This document shows positions 22,809 to 35,409 of a stretch of 64,000 nucleotides of DNA, piece after piece. The position numbers and the translations under genes are program-made. The notes under the pieces were generated by a model that was not told the DNA's origin, searched no databases, and was given only the letters and a program-made list of their open reading frames with translations. This stretch comes from Clavulina sp. PMI_390 (Eukaryota; Basidiomycota; Agaricomycetes; Cantharellales; Hydnaceae): NCBI GenBank assembly GCA_015039315.1, contig WIDE01000027.1, forward strand, positions 235,032 to 299,031, read 5' to 3'. Numbering within the stretch: the stretch's first letter is position 1; each line of letters opens with the position of its first letter.

Positions 22809-23879
22809 TCAAGCTTCGTCTTCAGGCCAAGCCGCCTTCTTCCGATATTTTGATTGATCACGGAGCCACTGGCGGTAATCCTTTAGGGAGCCAATATTTT
22901 CACCTATACAAAAATGCGCAGCGAATGGAAAGAGTTAGTTTATAGGTTGGACTTGCTCACAAAGCAGGGACATTATTGAATTATAGGAACTAGAATGACG
23001 CACCATAGTAATCAGGTACGGGGTTCTAGCCACACAGAACAAAGGGGGAGAAAGCGAGGCATTAGAATTGGTGATTAGAGCATTGGTACGCAGAAAGGAG
23101 AAAGGTAACGTACGGTGGCACTCTGCCTCGAAGGATCCACGCGGTTCTTCACGATGTGCTCATGGAACTCTCGTTCACGAGCATCGATCAAGGCGACCTT
23201 CTTGCGGTGTGTCATCCTCCATATCGAGCCTCCGACTAGAAATGAAGCGAGTAGATGGAAGGCCATAAGTGTGTGAGGTCGGCTACGGTTCAAAGGTTCG
23301 CCAAGGCGAAGAGAATGCGAGAACTAACTTAGTGGGCCGACAAGATAGCCACCGCCTAAGCAGGATTGAGAGCGAAAATAGAGATTAGAATCGTGGTTTT
23401 GCCCGGGCCAATGCATCCAATGGACTTGGAACACATACCAGCACAAGCAATGGTGGCAGCCAAGTACACCCAGATAGGCTCAATGCCCATGATCAACGTC
23501 CCCGGCTCCGGCTGGAGGGAGCCGAAATAAGAGAAGCCAGTCGTGAATGCGGTAATGGTTGTCGGGATCGTGGTGGCCTATGATGACAGAGAAGCGAGGT
23601 TAGTCCAAGCTACTCAAGTCATAGTATCAAGTAGAGGTGTCGTAGGTGAAAACGCACAATTTCCCACTTTCTCTTGCCTCGTCTGATTGCAAGGTATTCA
23701 GACCAGGGCAGTAATGGGCCCGCATTACTGGGAGTAGCGCTTGTGGTAGGATTTGCGCTCGCGTTGGTGGCAGAAGAAGTGGCGAGAGCCCGGTGAAGAG
23801 TTGATGGGAGGACTCGCGCCCTCAGAGACGTCGCTGACTGTAGACGTGCAGAAGTACCCAGTATCTTGGTAGACGACAT
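22809..23879 (-). CDS. PAM17: Pam17, presequence-translocase-associated motor subunit
   Basis: Six exons on the minus strand, 23658..23879, 23439..23577, 23329..23355, 23114..23235, 23004..23025 and 22809..22903, give 208 aa, a normal Pam17 length. The N terminus is a Ser/Arg/Ala-rich mitochondrial presequence (MSSTKILGTSARLQSATSLR). Next come WSEYLAIRRGKRKWE, two membrane segments (TTIPTTITAFTTGFSYFGSL and WVYLAATIACAGGGYLVGP), then WRMTHRKKVALIDAREREF and the signature HIVKNRVDPSRQSA, ending [20 protein letters not shown]. Pam17 sits in the inner membrane with Tim23/Pam18/Pam16 and helps the Hsp70 import motor. Exons of 22 and 27 nt are supported because the joined protein matches the family throughout. 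It is convergent with the upstream PLC gene. Confidence 0.95.
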
Positions 23880-24107
23880 GGTGAAAAGAGAGGGCTGGTA
23901 CCCAGTCCAGAATTTCGGCGGCACACGGTTGACGGCTGTTTGGACCACCAGCGCTTTCAATTTTACTAAATCCACAAGGTAGAGTTGTATGCAAGAAAGG
24001 GGAAATAGTATTATATCCATGTAGCAAGCAAGAGATTAGAGTGTTTACTAGCACTAGTCTACTCAAAAATCCCCAGAAAAATTAACCCTCAGGCTGGTAT
24101 GGTAACT

Positions 24108-27100
24108 CTACAGCTTTGAGCCTGCCAAGTCCGAGTAATTTTCTACTGGAATAGCCGCGGGACCCAGCAACAGTCTCCTCTTGAGTGCTGGGACGCTCTC
24201 AATGTACACTGTGCCCTCTCTCAACTTCACGTCGCCGCCCTCTGCCTTGGAAGCCTCGTCTTGCATAGGGTACTGCTTGGCGACCTTGGCAATGAGGTCG
24301 ACGAGCTCTTTTGCGATCTTCTTGTCGAAACCAGGATCGTCCTTCTCAAAGTAGTCCACCCAGGCTTTCTGATGGATTGCAACAGAGAGCTGCATTGCTG
24401 CCGATTCATTGAATTCCTTCTCTTTGACGGGAATCCCTGCAGCCTTGAAGTGTCCCAAGAGAACGTTTGCTGCCTCGAGCGAGACACGAGGCGAGGGGGT
24501 TTGTTGTGAGCAGAGGTGGACGGAGAGCTTTGCGCGCGTCGGGGAGGATGGGTGCACGTATGTCATGAGTAGAGACTGGACGTCGCTCTTCTTGAGCGTC
24601 TTGAGAATCTCCACATCGTGTTCCCCTGTGAGAATACGGGATAGTTTCGTCAGGAAACGGCTTGCGGGCAATATCGAAATTTGAAAGAAGAGACCGATGA
24701 GGGTACTCACGTCGCAAGAAGTCAAAGTAGCCATCATCAATGTGTCCAACGAACCTCTGCGCCTCCTCGTGTAGATTCTTGAGCTTGGTCAACTTGCGAT
24801 CAATCAAGCTCTGCTTCTGCTTCTCAAACTCCTCATCTGTCATGCCATCAATGATCCCCTTCAACGTGTCCAAAAACGCATCGACGCGGGTTTCGAGGTA
24901 AACTGGCGTGCGTTCGCTCTGTACAGTGATCTTGAAGCCCATAGTACCAACGAATGACCAGTACCCGCTGAAGACCATGTACCCAAGCTGCTCCTTGGTG
25001 CGCAGCTGGTTGAAAGCGGGCTCCTTGGCAATCTGCGCGAGCAGGTGGAGGCGCGCTGCAAGGTGCTTGTCGGTCGGGTCTCCGATCTGGCAGTAGTAGG
25101 TCAGCGACGAATTGACGTCGTCCTTGTTTGGCACTGGGGCGTCGTAGACGAGGTTGGATCCTGGGAGGTGATGCGATTTCGGGTGAGGGTCTGTTTCAAC
25201 AATAATGCAATCAGTTCACGGTACCTTGAGGCAGGATGTGGCATCGCATTGACAGCCTCTCGGCAGGAGTCAGGCTCTTTGAGCCCAGCAGCTCCTCAAC
25301 TTGCTTGATCACAAGCATCGCATCCTAAGTAACAAAGTTGAGTCAGCTCTGGAAGTTTTGAGTCGAGGAGAGAACAAACGCACATCTTTCGCCACGTTAC
25401 CATGGATCAATGCCTCCACGTGGGTTCTTGAGAGCATGTTGGTGATGTGGTTTTGCAGATCCTCCATCGTGATCGCTGAAGAATAGAACATCAAGGAGCA
25501 AGGGGATGCGAAACGTCAGCGACGACGCCAAGAGTGGGTCCCGCAAATCGAGAAGATAGTCGCTACGCACTGGCCAACTCGTCAATCTTCTCCTGCTCAC
25601 TCCACGCACGCTCACGGATCAGCTGTGCCGTCCTGATCTCCGAGAGGTACGCCGGCTGTTCCAGCAGAGCATTCTCCCACTCTTGGCGCAACTGTGAGCG
25701 GGCGATATCAGTCATCAGAGCCTCACAGAACGAGACACAACTAAACACTAACCTGCTCTTTATAAACACCAAATCGGCCTTCTCTGTCCTTAACGACAAA
25801 GCTCTTCATCTCGCGCAAGAGCGTCTCGAGCAACACGCTCAACTTGTCCGAGTATCCACCCACAGAGACTGATAGACCGCGCATGTTCGAGCCAATATGG
25901 TGTGTCAGCCCAGCGAGGTCAGCGTCATATGTCCGTTCGGTGAGGGCGTCGGCGAGGAGCTCAGTGAAGAGACGGGTGAGAACGGCATTTCTCGGAGTGA
26001 TGGAAGCGAGAGGGCTGAATGATGAATGAGCATATGGTGTTTGGTTTAGACGGGGCAAGGTGAGACGGGACGTACCTGCGAATGAAGAGTGTGAAGGAGG
26101 CCTTGGGGACCCAGAACTGATCATCCTTCTTGTACCACAGAGTCGACAAACTAGACTCGCGAATCTTGAGTGGGCGCTTGAGAACCTGCAAGAAGTGAAA
26201 TCGAGCCAACGAACAACGAGGGAAGGTAAGAAAAAAGAGCAAAGCATCAGAATAAGCTTGTCGTGAAGGGACAGGGCAGCAGCAGAACGAGTTTGAGGCA
26301 AAAGTGCCGAAACGCACCTCCTTCACTTCCCTCTTTTCCACCTCAAAGTTCTTCGGGATGAACGCATTCGGGGCTGGAAGGCCCAATCCCTCAAGGACCT
26401 TTCCATCCACGCGCGTATCAACCCTCTTGACAACATACTGCGTCCCATACCACTTTTCCTTCTCCCACACCCCCTCCTCTTCTTCCTTTCCATTAGCGAA
26501 GAACGGCTTGCCCTCCACTTTAACGCGCGCCCACTCCGCCTCGCCCCGCGTCATCAGACTCACCCGCGCGCGCTCCCGTCCCAGATACCCACTCACAACG
26601 TCCAAGACCTGCTTACGCGCCTCGTCGTCCCACTCGCCGTACATGAGCGTGTTGGCGGACAGGACGTCTGCGCGCGCAAGGGGCTTGGCGAGCTGCTCTG
26701 AGAGCGAGGTGACGTACCCTTCTGCGGGCGATTTCTCGGCGAAGCGGAAGGATGTGCCTGCGACGGTGTGCAGTTCGGTGAAGTGGTATGGGGAGAAGGG
26801 CGTCGGGGAGGAAGAGGATAGGGAGGTTTGGAGGAGGGAGATGTATGCGTGGACGGTCTCGACAATCGAGGCGTAGTTTTCTGTCAAAGTGATGGGCCCC
26901 GGATTAGTAACACAGGAAGAATCAGGCAGAAAAGCGACGCACCTAAACCCTCGGGAGTGAGCATCGTCCCCACACGAATGAAATCAAACCCATTATCGAT
27001 ATCGCCCGACGAGCGAGACGTGGTGAGCTCGGTGATCCAGCCTTTCTTCTTCAAGATAGACGCAATGGACCCAGCGCTTTCGTGGCCAATCAGATGAGTA

Positions 27101-28756
27101 AGGACGCGGAGGGGCTGAGAGAGAAGAATTCCAGATGGCAAAGGAAGAGTGAGTAGGGTCCACTGCGCATGCAGAATGGAGAGACGACACGCACTTGTTG
27201 TTTGTATCGGAATATCTGTGAAGGGATGACCCATCTCATCTCGAGGGCCCGAAGGTCCATCACAGTCTTGGCGAACACGGTGGACTACGCATATGGAAGA
27301 GATGGGACGGTGGTATTAGGATAGCTTCACAACCCACGCGATGTATCAGACAGGACGTACCCCTTCCTGCGCTGCGCCCCACGGAGAGTTCAGGGGTGGG
27401 ACTGGCGTCGTCTCATCGTACATGGGGGTGAGACCACGATTAGGGATTGGGGAGAACAGCTCCGTGACCATCTTGGTGAGATCATCGAGTGACTCTGAGG
27501 GCGAAAGGGGGCGGGGTAAGCAAAATGAAAGCAGAATAGTCGATGGACGAGGCAAACAAACCTTGGCCATACACAGCGAGCGTCATGCGGTTCGCCGAAT
27601 AATGCTTGGCATACCAGTCCAGCAAGATCGCGCGAACCTCTCGACCCTCTGCTCCACCATCATCGCCTCCCTCTTCCTCCGCTTTCGCCTCAGCAGCAGC
27701 ACCGTTCCCGTTCTCCTTGACCTTGGGCCCATCAGTATGCATCAAGCTGACCCAGTTCCCACTCCCAAACTTGCTCCATCGGGCGCCATCCTGACTGAGC
27801 CCCTTGTCGAGCTGGAAGATGCGCCAGAGATCGCTCTGCTGGTTCTTCTTGTTCTCCGAGTCGACTGCTTGGAGCTCGCGCACGGTGCATGAGGGCGAGA
27901 AGAGTGGGGAGTGGAAGAAGGATGAGAAGCGCTGGAGGGCGCCGTACAGGGCGGGGGAGGAGACGGAGAAGTAGTAGTTTGTGTTGTTGGTCGCGGTGTA
28001 GGCGTTTGTGCGTCCGCCGTTGGACTCGACGTACTATTAGTGGGACGAGTACAGTTAAGGGGGGGAGGCAAAAGGAATGTGGATGTGAGTAAGGTTGACA
28101 GTGTCGAACAAGCTGCTGATGGCCACTCACCTCGCCATACTCGTTTTCTTTGGGGTATTGTTCGGTACCCTACCAGTGATGGACAGGTGATGATGATCGA
28201 CATTTGTTTGTGTGGCACAATCATCCCACATCGCCACGAGAGAGAAAGAAGATTCCAGAAGCCGAGATCGCGACGCGTCAGCAACAACCCCGCAGTGCCA
28301 CCAATGAAAAGCAGTACGCACCATGAACAGCAAGTGCTCGCAAAAGTGAGCGAGGCCAGGACGTTCATCGGGATCGCTGAGATGACCCACGCCGACGCTC
28401 AAGCTCGCGGCAGCCTTGTCCGTCTCCGGGTCCGAGACAAGAATCGCCTGGAGGTCATTGTGTAGTTTCACAATGCGGTAGGACCGTTTATCGTTTGGCG
28501 ATTGCACGATGGGCGGGGTGTACACGGAAGGTGCGGGGTGCGATGTGCCTGGGGTTGTTGGGTCCACTGTCAGGAATAATTTATCAGACTCATCACTCGT
28601 CCATGAGTCCCAGTTTGGTAGTGACATTGCTGTTGTGGCCAGGAAACGTGAACGAGTTGGATAATAGTTCCTTGGTGGGGTGGTGATTATCCTGCGAGTA
28701 GGTGGATGGAGATGGACGAGATGGCGAGCACGAGGCGAGCCAAACAATCGGAGCAT
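24108..28756 (-). CDS. STE23: Insulysin / Ste23-type M16 zinc metalloprotease
   Basis: Fourteen minus-strand exons: 28322..28756, 28131..28169, 27562..28033, 27361..27494, 27195..27284, 26943..27114, 26318..26880, 26076..26185, 25753..26014, 25571..25691, 25384..25475, 25225..25324, 24711..25160 and 24108..24625. All keep phase, giving 1185 aa. The inverted zinc motif HFCEH is at 137-141 and the distal ligand Glu 218 is in AVDSENKKNQQSDLWRIFQL. Later M16 parts include LRTKEQLGYMVFSGYW and RKLTKLKNLHEEAQRF. The family degrades short peptides and, in yeast, processes a-factor. The first ATG adds 43 Arg-rich residues before MSLPNWDSWTSDES (ATG at 28627), resembling a mitochondrial presequence. 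An acidic low-complexity insert (AEAKAEEEGGDDGG) lies after the zinc region. Confidence 0.95.
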
Positions 28757-29946
28757 TCAATCGATGCTAATGAGAAAAAAAGGACCTCTAACGCCGGAGG
28801 GGGAGTGTGCTGTGTCGTCACGCGTCGATGTCAATAGGGCCAAATAGTGCCATCTCCTCTTTCGTACTCCTGGCTCAAGGAGATCGTGACCGGCATTAAG
28901 GAGCTGCATCTCATCACATGGGGAGGTAGTGACTGTCCATAGCAGCCCTGGTCAGCCAATCTTATCAGCAAAGGGCTGCTGGTCAATTCCATCTACTCTC
29001 CATCCTTAGAGGACAGAGCTCGCTTCCTGTAGTCCACCTACAATAGTTCTGTACACTACTGGATCTATTGACAAGATTCCTGCCCCTCCTTTCCTACAAA
29101 TGGGCCGCTTCATCCTATATGCCAAGATGACCCTCGATCGCGAAGAAACTATTATTCATCTCATGTTTTTGATTTGCGAGGATATCTAGGATATGCAGAA
29201 TCAACCGTAGGTGCTAATAATTTCTATCGATTTGCCGATAGTTACTACTTTAGTGATCGTCCAACGTATTGCAGCGCAGAAGATGATCGACTATAGTCGA
29301 CTCCGTAATCCTGATGCGCGAGGACCAACTTTGGCCATCGTTCACTACTTGAGCATTAATAGGAATGAGATATGCAAGGGCGCTAGGTGCATCTATGACC
29401 TCATCATGGCTTCTTCCCCTTAGCACCAGCAGATTCGTCCGATCCGCTCCCCACAGAAGAGCGGCTGCTCGTGTGTTGTCCTACCTTATTTGAACCAACA
29501 GTTCACAACTATGAATCCTAGAAAAATGGACCTAAGCACCAACCGAATAAGGGGCCTCGGTCAATGCCATTATAAACGGATTTGAACGATGTCTCTCGAT
29601 GGAGGCGAAAGGATTGGAAGGGGTGTTTAGTTGTTGACATCGAGCCGATGTGCATTCGGTTTCACAACTGCTCACTCATGGCCTTATTAAGCTGTGAACG
29701 CAGCATCAAAACGATTCCGGCGGCAGTCCAGTACTCTAATGCCAGCCTAATGTGGGCGCCTGAACCTGTTTCTGCACGGGCGCATTATTGACCCCACAAG
29801 CGACGGTGGTGCAACAAAAATATCTTCTCGGCTTCGTTCTGGCCATGCCCGAGGGCTATAAGATGAAACCCTCAAAAGGGTGTCTCCCCTCTTGGAAATA
29901 TATCTAGATTCTCCCGATCCCACCATTCTCAACCTCAAGCACCATC
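28757..29946. other. Intergenic between divergent genes
   Basis: Divergent promoter region for the insulysin gene (minus) and the first acyl-CoA synthetase (plus). No coding signature. TATAAG at 29857 is the only clear element. Confidence 0.5.
29857..29862 (+). promoter_or_regulatory. TATA-like box (TATAAG)
   Basis: TATAAG lies about 85 bp before the ATG at 29947. Confidence 0.35.
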
Positions 29947-32288
29947 ATGACGGCGCCGAAACTCATCTACGAGGGCTCGAAAATCAGTGTTCCCCGCATC
30001 TCTGCGTTCTCGCACTGCTTCCCGGCGAGCCTAAACGCTAAAGATAGCTCCCCCGCTTTCATCGATGCTACGACTGACACTCATATAACGCGCGGCGAGC
30101 TGAAAGAAAAAGCGCTCCGACTTGCTCATAGCTTGCGCAACCTCGCAGCCCTCGGTCATGGAGATAACCTTACTGAGCATGACTCTTTCATGATTCTGTC
30201 TCCTAATCATCTTCTCTTCCCTGTTGTTACACTTGCATCGCTCGCGTCTGGTGTCCCAGTCGCGTGCATCAGTGCATCGTCCGTGCCCAAGGACCTCGTT
30301 CATTGCATCAACCTTACGAAAGCCAGCTTTTATATCGTCCATCCCGCAGTGCTACCTATCTTCGCCGAGGCCATGAAGCTTCAGGGTGTGAGCCCAAAAG
30401 ATTACGTCAAGCGCACCGTCGTGCTGTTCCGTATGCCTGACACACCAAAGGAGTATGGCTCTGTAAGCGAGCTTATCGAGGCCGGGAAACCGATGCCTCC
30501 CATGCCTTTCGATGGGGAGAGATCGAAGAAGGTTTGTGCAATGTCCGTTTTTCAAGTGAGGCTTTGCTGACGGAGGGTTTTCGCGTGTTTTGTGACGAAA
30601 AAGTCGAATATTTTCTTCTTCTCCTCGGGCACGACAGGTTTACCCAAAGCGGTAGAGATATCGCACTTCAACATCGTTACGCAAGCCGTGTCTGCTTCTG
30701 CAATGGACATGTTCCACAAAACTGAATCGTGCATCGCGTGCACCCCACTCCCGCTCTTCCATATTGCAGCTGGAATGGTAAGTCCCGCCTTATTCTGTAT
30801 CAAAGCTTTGGATAATGACTTCACTTGACTTAAATTGATCATCATTCCCTTTCAACAGCACTTCGCACTGTTCCCACTGTCTGATGCGATCCCCGTTGTC
30901 ATTTGGTCCGCTCTAGGGTTCAATGTGGAAGCATATCTTGCAGGTCTTGCTAAATACAAAGTCACGGTATGTTTTCCCCGTCGTACTTCGCTAATGTTTG
31001 CGTGGAACTAACAAGCTTCGTACTTGGACGAGCATCAGGTGTCATTAGCTGCCCCACCCATTGTCGCAGCCCTCGCAGCGCATCCCTCCGTACCTAAAAC
31101 AGACCTGTCTCACTTTGAGCGTGTACTTGCTGGAGCGGCACCTATACCACCGCACCTCATGAAAAAGGCTTCTGACCGCCTCAAGCTGGTTGCCAGTCCG
31201 AGCTTCGCGATGTGCCCCGCATTTGGAATGAGCGAGACCTGTGGGTTCCTAACATTCACGGAGACCAGCGTATATGACTGTGAGCTTATGGATCCAAATT
31301 TTTCTGGAAATCACAGGTAGCGTTACGACCGTCGGCCTCGAAGCTGCGAAAGTGGGCAAATGGGACACTATTGGGCAGCTTATCCCTGGCGTATCCGCAA
31401 GAATCATCGATATCGAGAAAGGATACGATGTCGAAAAGGGAGGTGTGGGCGAGGTCTGGTTCAAGGGAGACTGCGTGATGAAGTAAGTTATTTCAATGAT
31501 TTTATTCTATTTTGGTGAATGGAACCTGCTGAGAGTGAATCAATCCTCTACTTGCTAGTGGGTATCTTGGCAACCCTAAAGCTACGGAGGACACGATCAC
31601 GAAAGATGGATGGGTCAAGTCTGGGGATGTTGGTCGTTTCGACGAGGATGGATATATCTATCTGCTCGATCTACTGAAGGAAATGATCAAATACAACGGG
31701 TTCCAAGGTGCTCTTATTGCTCTTCCCCCTACCACCCCAAGATTGACGGACTGAATACTTGCACAGTTCCTCCCGCAGAGCTCGAAGCTGTTCTTAGTGC
31801 CCAGTATGTTCAATGTTTCTGACCTGCCAAATTCTGCTAACAGAGGATCTGTGGTAGCCCTGCTATTGCTGATGCAGGCGTAATCGGTGTGCTGGCACCT
31901 GATGGGTTCACTGAGCTTCCAAAGTACGTGTTTGTTCTTCATTGACTTTGAGTCTCGCTAATCGTGTGTGTATCACGCTGGTTCTGTAGGGCTTATGTGT
32001 TACCTCGAGACCTTTCGCTGCTCGAGAGCACCACGCTTCCAAAGGAGATTGCTGAGTGGCTAAATGCAAGGGTGGCACGACAGAAGCAGCTTCGCGGAGG
32101 TATGCTCCTAACATTTCTGACCATATGACGGCTGTTTCTCATATCACTTGCCGCTCATAGGGGTTGTACTTGTGAAAACGATCCCCCGCTCACCTGCCGG
32201 GAAGATCCTGCGTAAAGACTTGCGTGTTCTGGACAAGCAATTGGCGACGTCGAGAAAGAGCGCTAGTGCTCCACTCGCGAAATTGTGA
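29947..32288 (+). CDS. Acyl-CoA synthetase / 4-coumarate-CoA-ligase-like, copy 1 (PTS1 AKL)
   Basis: Ten exons, 29947..30531, 30604..30777, 30859..30966, 31039..31240, 31317..31482, 31559..31707, 31767..31803, 31858..31923, 31990..32099 and 32161..32288, give 574 aa. It is an ANL-family adenylate-forming enzyme that activates a carboxylic acid to acyl-AMP and then acyl-CoA. Motifs: phosphate-binding SSGTTGLPKAVEISHF, CPAFGMSET, GYLGNP, DGWVKSGDVGRFDEDGY and the C-terminal catalytic-Lys segment PRSPAGKILRKDLR. It ends in AKL, a PTS1-type peroxisomal signal. The hinge motif is DLLKEMIKYNGF, where both paralogues have Arg after the Asp. The Arg-to-Leu change could weaken adenylation. Acid substrate unknown. 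Confidence 0.93.
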
Positions 32289-33054
32289 TTACGAAAACGA
32301 TCGACACCCCAAAACATTCAATTCAAGGACACGCCACCATGGTGCCGCCAAAAGAAATATCGTCCATCTCTTACCAACCCAAACTCACTAAGACCATATG
32401 GAGAGGGTGGGATTAATATTGAGCCCGGGATCGGGGATTTCACCGAGTCCAGGATACGGAGAGGCACAATTTCTTCGTCCCCGGGCTTTGATGTGACAAT
32501 GACTTGAAAACGATGACTCAGAATGCTTATGGTCAGATCACATCACGGCCAACTTATATAGGGCGCTGGGAGATGGAGTGGTCTTGTGAGTGAAAATCGC
32601 AGTGCCCATGAGGTTCCGGCCACTTGTTCCCATTTCTTGACGCCCATAACACCGCTCATTACCACCACACCATTTGGCCCAGTGCGGAATAACCATCGAG
32701 CGCCACTCAGCTATATTGCCACCATTACGCTTCAGGAGATGCGGATGCTGTTCCACGGCCTCCTTAGACGTAAAGGCTTCGAAATTATCATGCTATTTAA
32801 TTTGCTGTCAGTGGGTTAATTGCTTTGATCGTCGAACCTCGGAGCCATCCTGGTCCCGCTTTGTTTTGAACCTCGCAAATGTGCTCTACGAACCTTTGGC
32901 GCCCACAATACTGGCTCGGACACCGAGGGCCGTTCTGCGCCCCCATGTCTATCGGTAGCCTTTCTCCTAGCAGCAGCATCGGGATATAACTGCTTTGGCC
33001 CTCCTATGATCCTGACCAGCTTCCCCGCGTTCTCCCTATCCAAGATCGAGTAGC
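32289..33054. other. Spacer between tandem acyl-CoA synthetase genes
   Basis: 3' flank of copy 1 and promoter of copy 2. Short frames without signatures. Nothing else recognised. Confidence 0.5.
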
Positions 33055-35409
33055 ATGGCACAAGCAGCGTCATCAGTCGTCTATGAGGGCTTGAAAATTA
33101 CCGTCCCACGCGTCTCTGCATTCTCATACTGCTTCCCAGCCGGCTTGGACGCAAAGGATAACTCCCCCGCGTTCATTGATGCCTCGACTGACACTCAGTT
33201 GACGCGAGGCGAAGTGAAAGACAAGGCTCTCAAGCTCGCCTACAGCTTGCGCACCTTGTCCTCCCTCAGCCATGGAGAAGATCTTACCGAGAACAGCTCT
33301 TTCCTCATCTTTTCTCCCAACCATCTTCTATACCCTATAGTGACGCTTGCATCTCTCGCATCTGGTGTTCCAATTGCATGCGCCAGCGCAGCTTCCGTAC
33401 CCAAGGATCTTGTCCACTGCATCGACGTGACCAAAGCCAGTTTCTACGTCGTTCACCCTGCGCTACTACCGGTCTTTGTACAAGCCATGGAGCTTCGAGG
33501 TGTGGGGCCAAGCGATTACGTCAAGCGTACTGTTGTGCTATTCTCTACACCCGACACGCCGAAGGAGTATGGTACCGTCAGCGAGCTCATCGAGTCTGGA
33601 AAGCTGTCGTCTCCAATGTCATTCGATGGGGAGAAGGCGAAGACGGTATGTTACTATTTGTTTTCCGCCTTGGAACCGCACTGATTGCATGCTTTTTTCG
33701 TATCCGACGAAGTCGAATATCTGGTTTTTCTCATCGGGCACTACAGGTTTACCCAAAGCGGTGGAGATATCGCACTTCAACATCGTTGCTCAGTCGGTGT
33801 CTGCTCACAGGATGGATATGTTTCGCAAATCTGAGTCTTGTATTATGTCCACGCCATTCCCCTTCTTCCATGTTGCGGCTGGGATAGTAAGCATGAGACT
33901 CTGCTCTCTCACAGTAACTTCAAAATGTGACGAGAACTATCTGACAATTCGTCAATCCCTCGATTCTGTGATAGCACTGTGCATTCTACCCGCTTTCTGA
34001 TGCAATCCCTGTCGTTATTTGGTCAGCCATCGGGTTTAATATGGAAGCATATCTTGGTGGCCTTGCGAAGTACAAAGTTTCGGTATGTCCTCTTCAGAAT
34101 TGCTCATCATCGACGTAATGAATGAAATCGTCGTTTCTCCCGACAATACCAGGCTACTGCGGTCGCCCCGCCCATCGTAGCCGCTCTTGTCGTGCATCCT
34201 GCCGTAGCTACAACAAATCTCTCCCGCCTCGAGCGCATGATTTCTGGTGCAGCACCCGTGCCACCACACCTGTTAAAAAAGTGCTCCGACCGCCTCAAAC
34301 CCCTAGCAAGTCAAAACTTCGCGCTATGTCCTGCCTTTGGGATGAGTGAGACTTGTGAGCTCGTCCTCTCTGAGGTGCTATTATCATGATGGCTGATTAC
34401 GTTCGATACTCTCTCCTCCACGACTAATATAGGTAGCATGATAAGTATGAGTATGACCGCCATTGAAACTGGCAAATTGGAGACGGTAGGGACCCTCAAT
34501 CCTGGCGTTTCGGCGAGGATAGTCGACATCGAAAAGGGTTGTGATGTCAAGGCGGGAGAAATTGGAGAACTTTGGCTAAAGGGAGATTGCATAATGAAGT
34601 GAGTCGTTGGTTGCCTGCCTCTGCAAGAGCTTATATCTTGCGTGTGCCAGCGGGTATCTAGGCAACTCTCGAGCAACAGTGGAAACGATGACAAACGATG
34701 GGTGGCTCCAGTCTGGAGATGTCGGGCGGATTGACGAGGACGGTTACATTTACATACTAGATCGGCTAAAGGAAATGATCAAATACAACGGATTCCAAGG
34801 TGCATTGCTCATTTTCCAAGCGTTCGTGACAGGATCGACCCACTGATTCCTTGCACAGTGCCTCCTGCAGAGCTTGAAGCCGTCCTTGCTGCCCAGTATG
34901 TTGATGATTTCGACCTCTCGGAAGACACTGACAATATATTTGTTAGTCCTGCTATTGCTGATGCAGGGGTGATTGGTGTGCTGGCGCCTGATGGATTCAC
35001 GGAGCTCCCGAAGCACGTTTCATACACCATTACCTCCGATTTCGATTCGACTAATCGTACATATCTTACTCTAATCTCTCAGGGCCTACGTCTTACCTCG
35101 CGACCTCTCAGAACTCAAGAGTACCACACTTCCAAACGAAATTGCTGAGTGGGTAAGCGCAAGGGTGGCACGACATAAGCAGCTTCGCGGAGGTACGGGT
35201 TAAATGATCTTTTCTAACCAAATGAAGGACATCAGTTGGCTCAAGTTGATCGTTTCTTTTATCATCGCTTATCATTCGCAGGAATCGTGCTTGTAAAGAC
35301 GATCCCCCGCTCACCTGCCGGGAAGATATTGCGTAAGGACTTGCGTGCTCTGGACAAGCAACCAACAGCGTCCAGCAAGAGTAATAACAGTCCACTAGCG
35401 AAGTTGTAA
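33055..35409 (+). CDS. Acyl-CoA synthetase / 4CL-like, copy 2 (PTS1 AKL)
   Basis: Exons 33055..33645, 33713..33886, 33975..34082, 34153..34354, 34433..34598, 34651..34799, 34859..34895, 34947..35012, 35083..35192 and 35282..35409 encode 576 aa. From exon 2 on, every exon has the same length as in copy 1 (174, 108, 202, 166, 149, 37, 66, 110, 128 nt). Motifs: SSGTTGLPKAVEISHF, CPAFGMSET, DGWLQSGDVGRIDEDGY, intact hinge DRLKEMIKYNGF, PRSPAGKILRKDLR and C-terminal AKL. Intron 8 starts with GC (AA|GCACGT) and ends CTCTCAG, a GC-AG intron at the place where both paralogues have GT. It is a same-strand tandem duplicate of copy 1 and probably activates a related acid in peroxisomes. Confidence 0.93.

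Noticed and set aside
27742..28130. Repetitive Leu/Pro-rich minus-strand frame inside the insulysin gene
   Set aside because: Out of frame with the M16 protease exon that covers the same bases.
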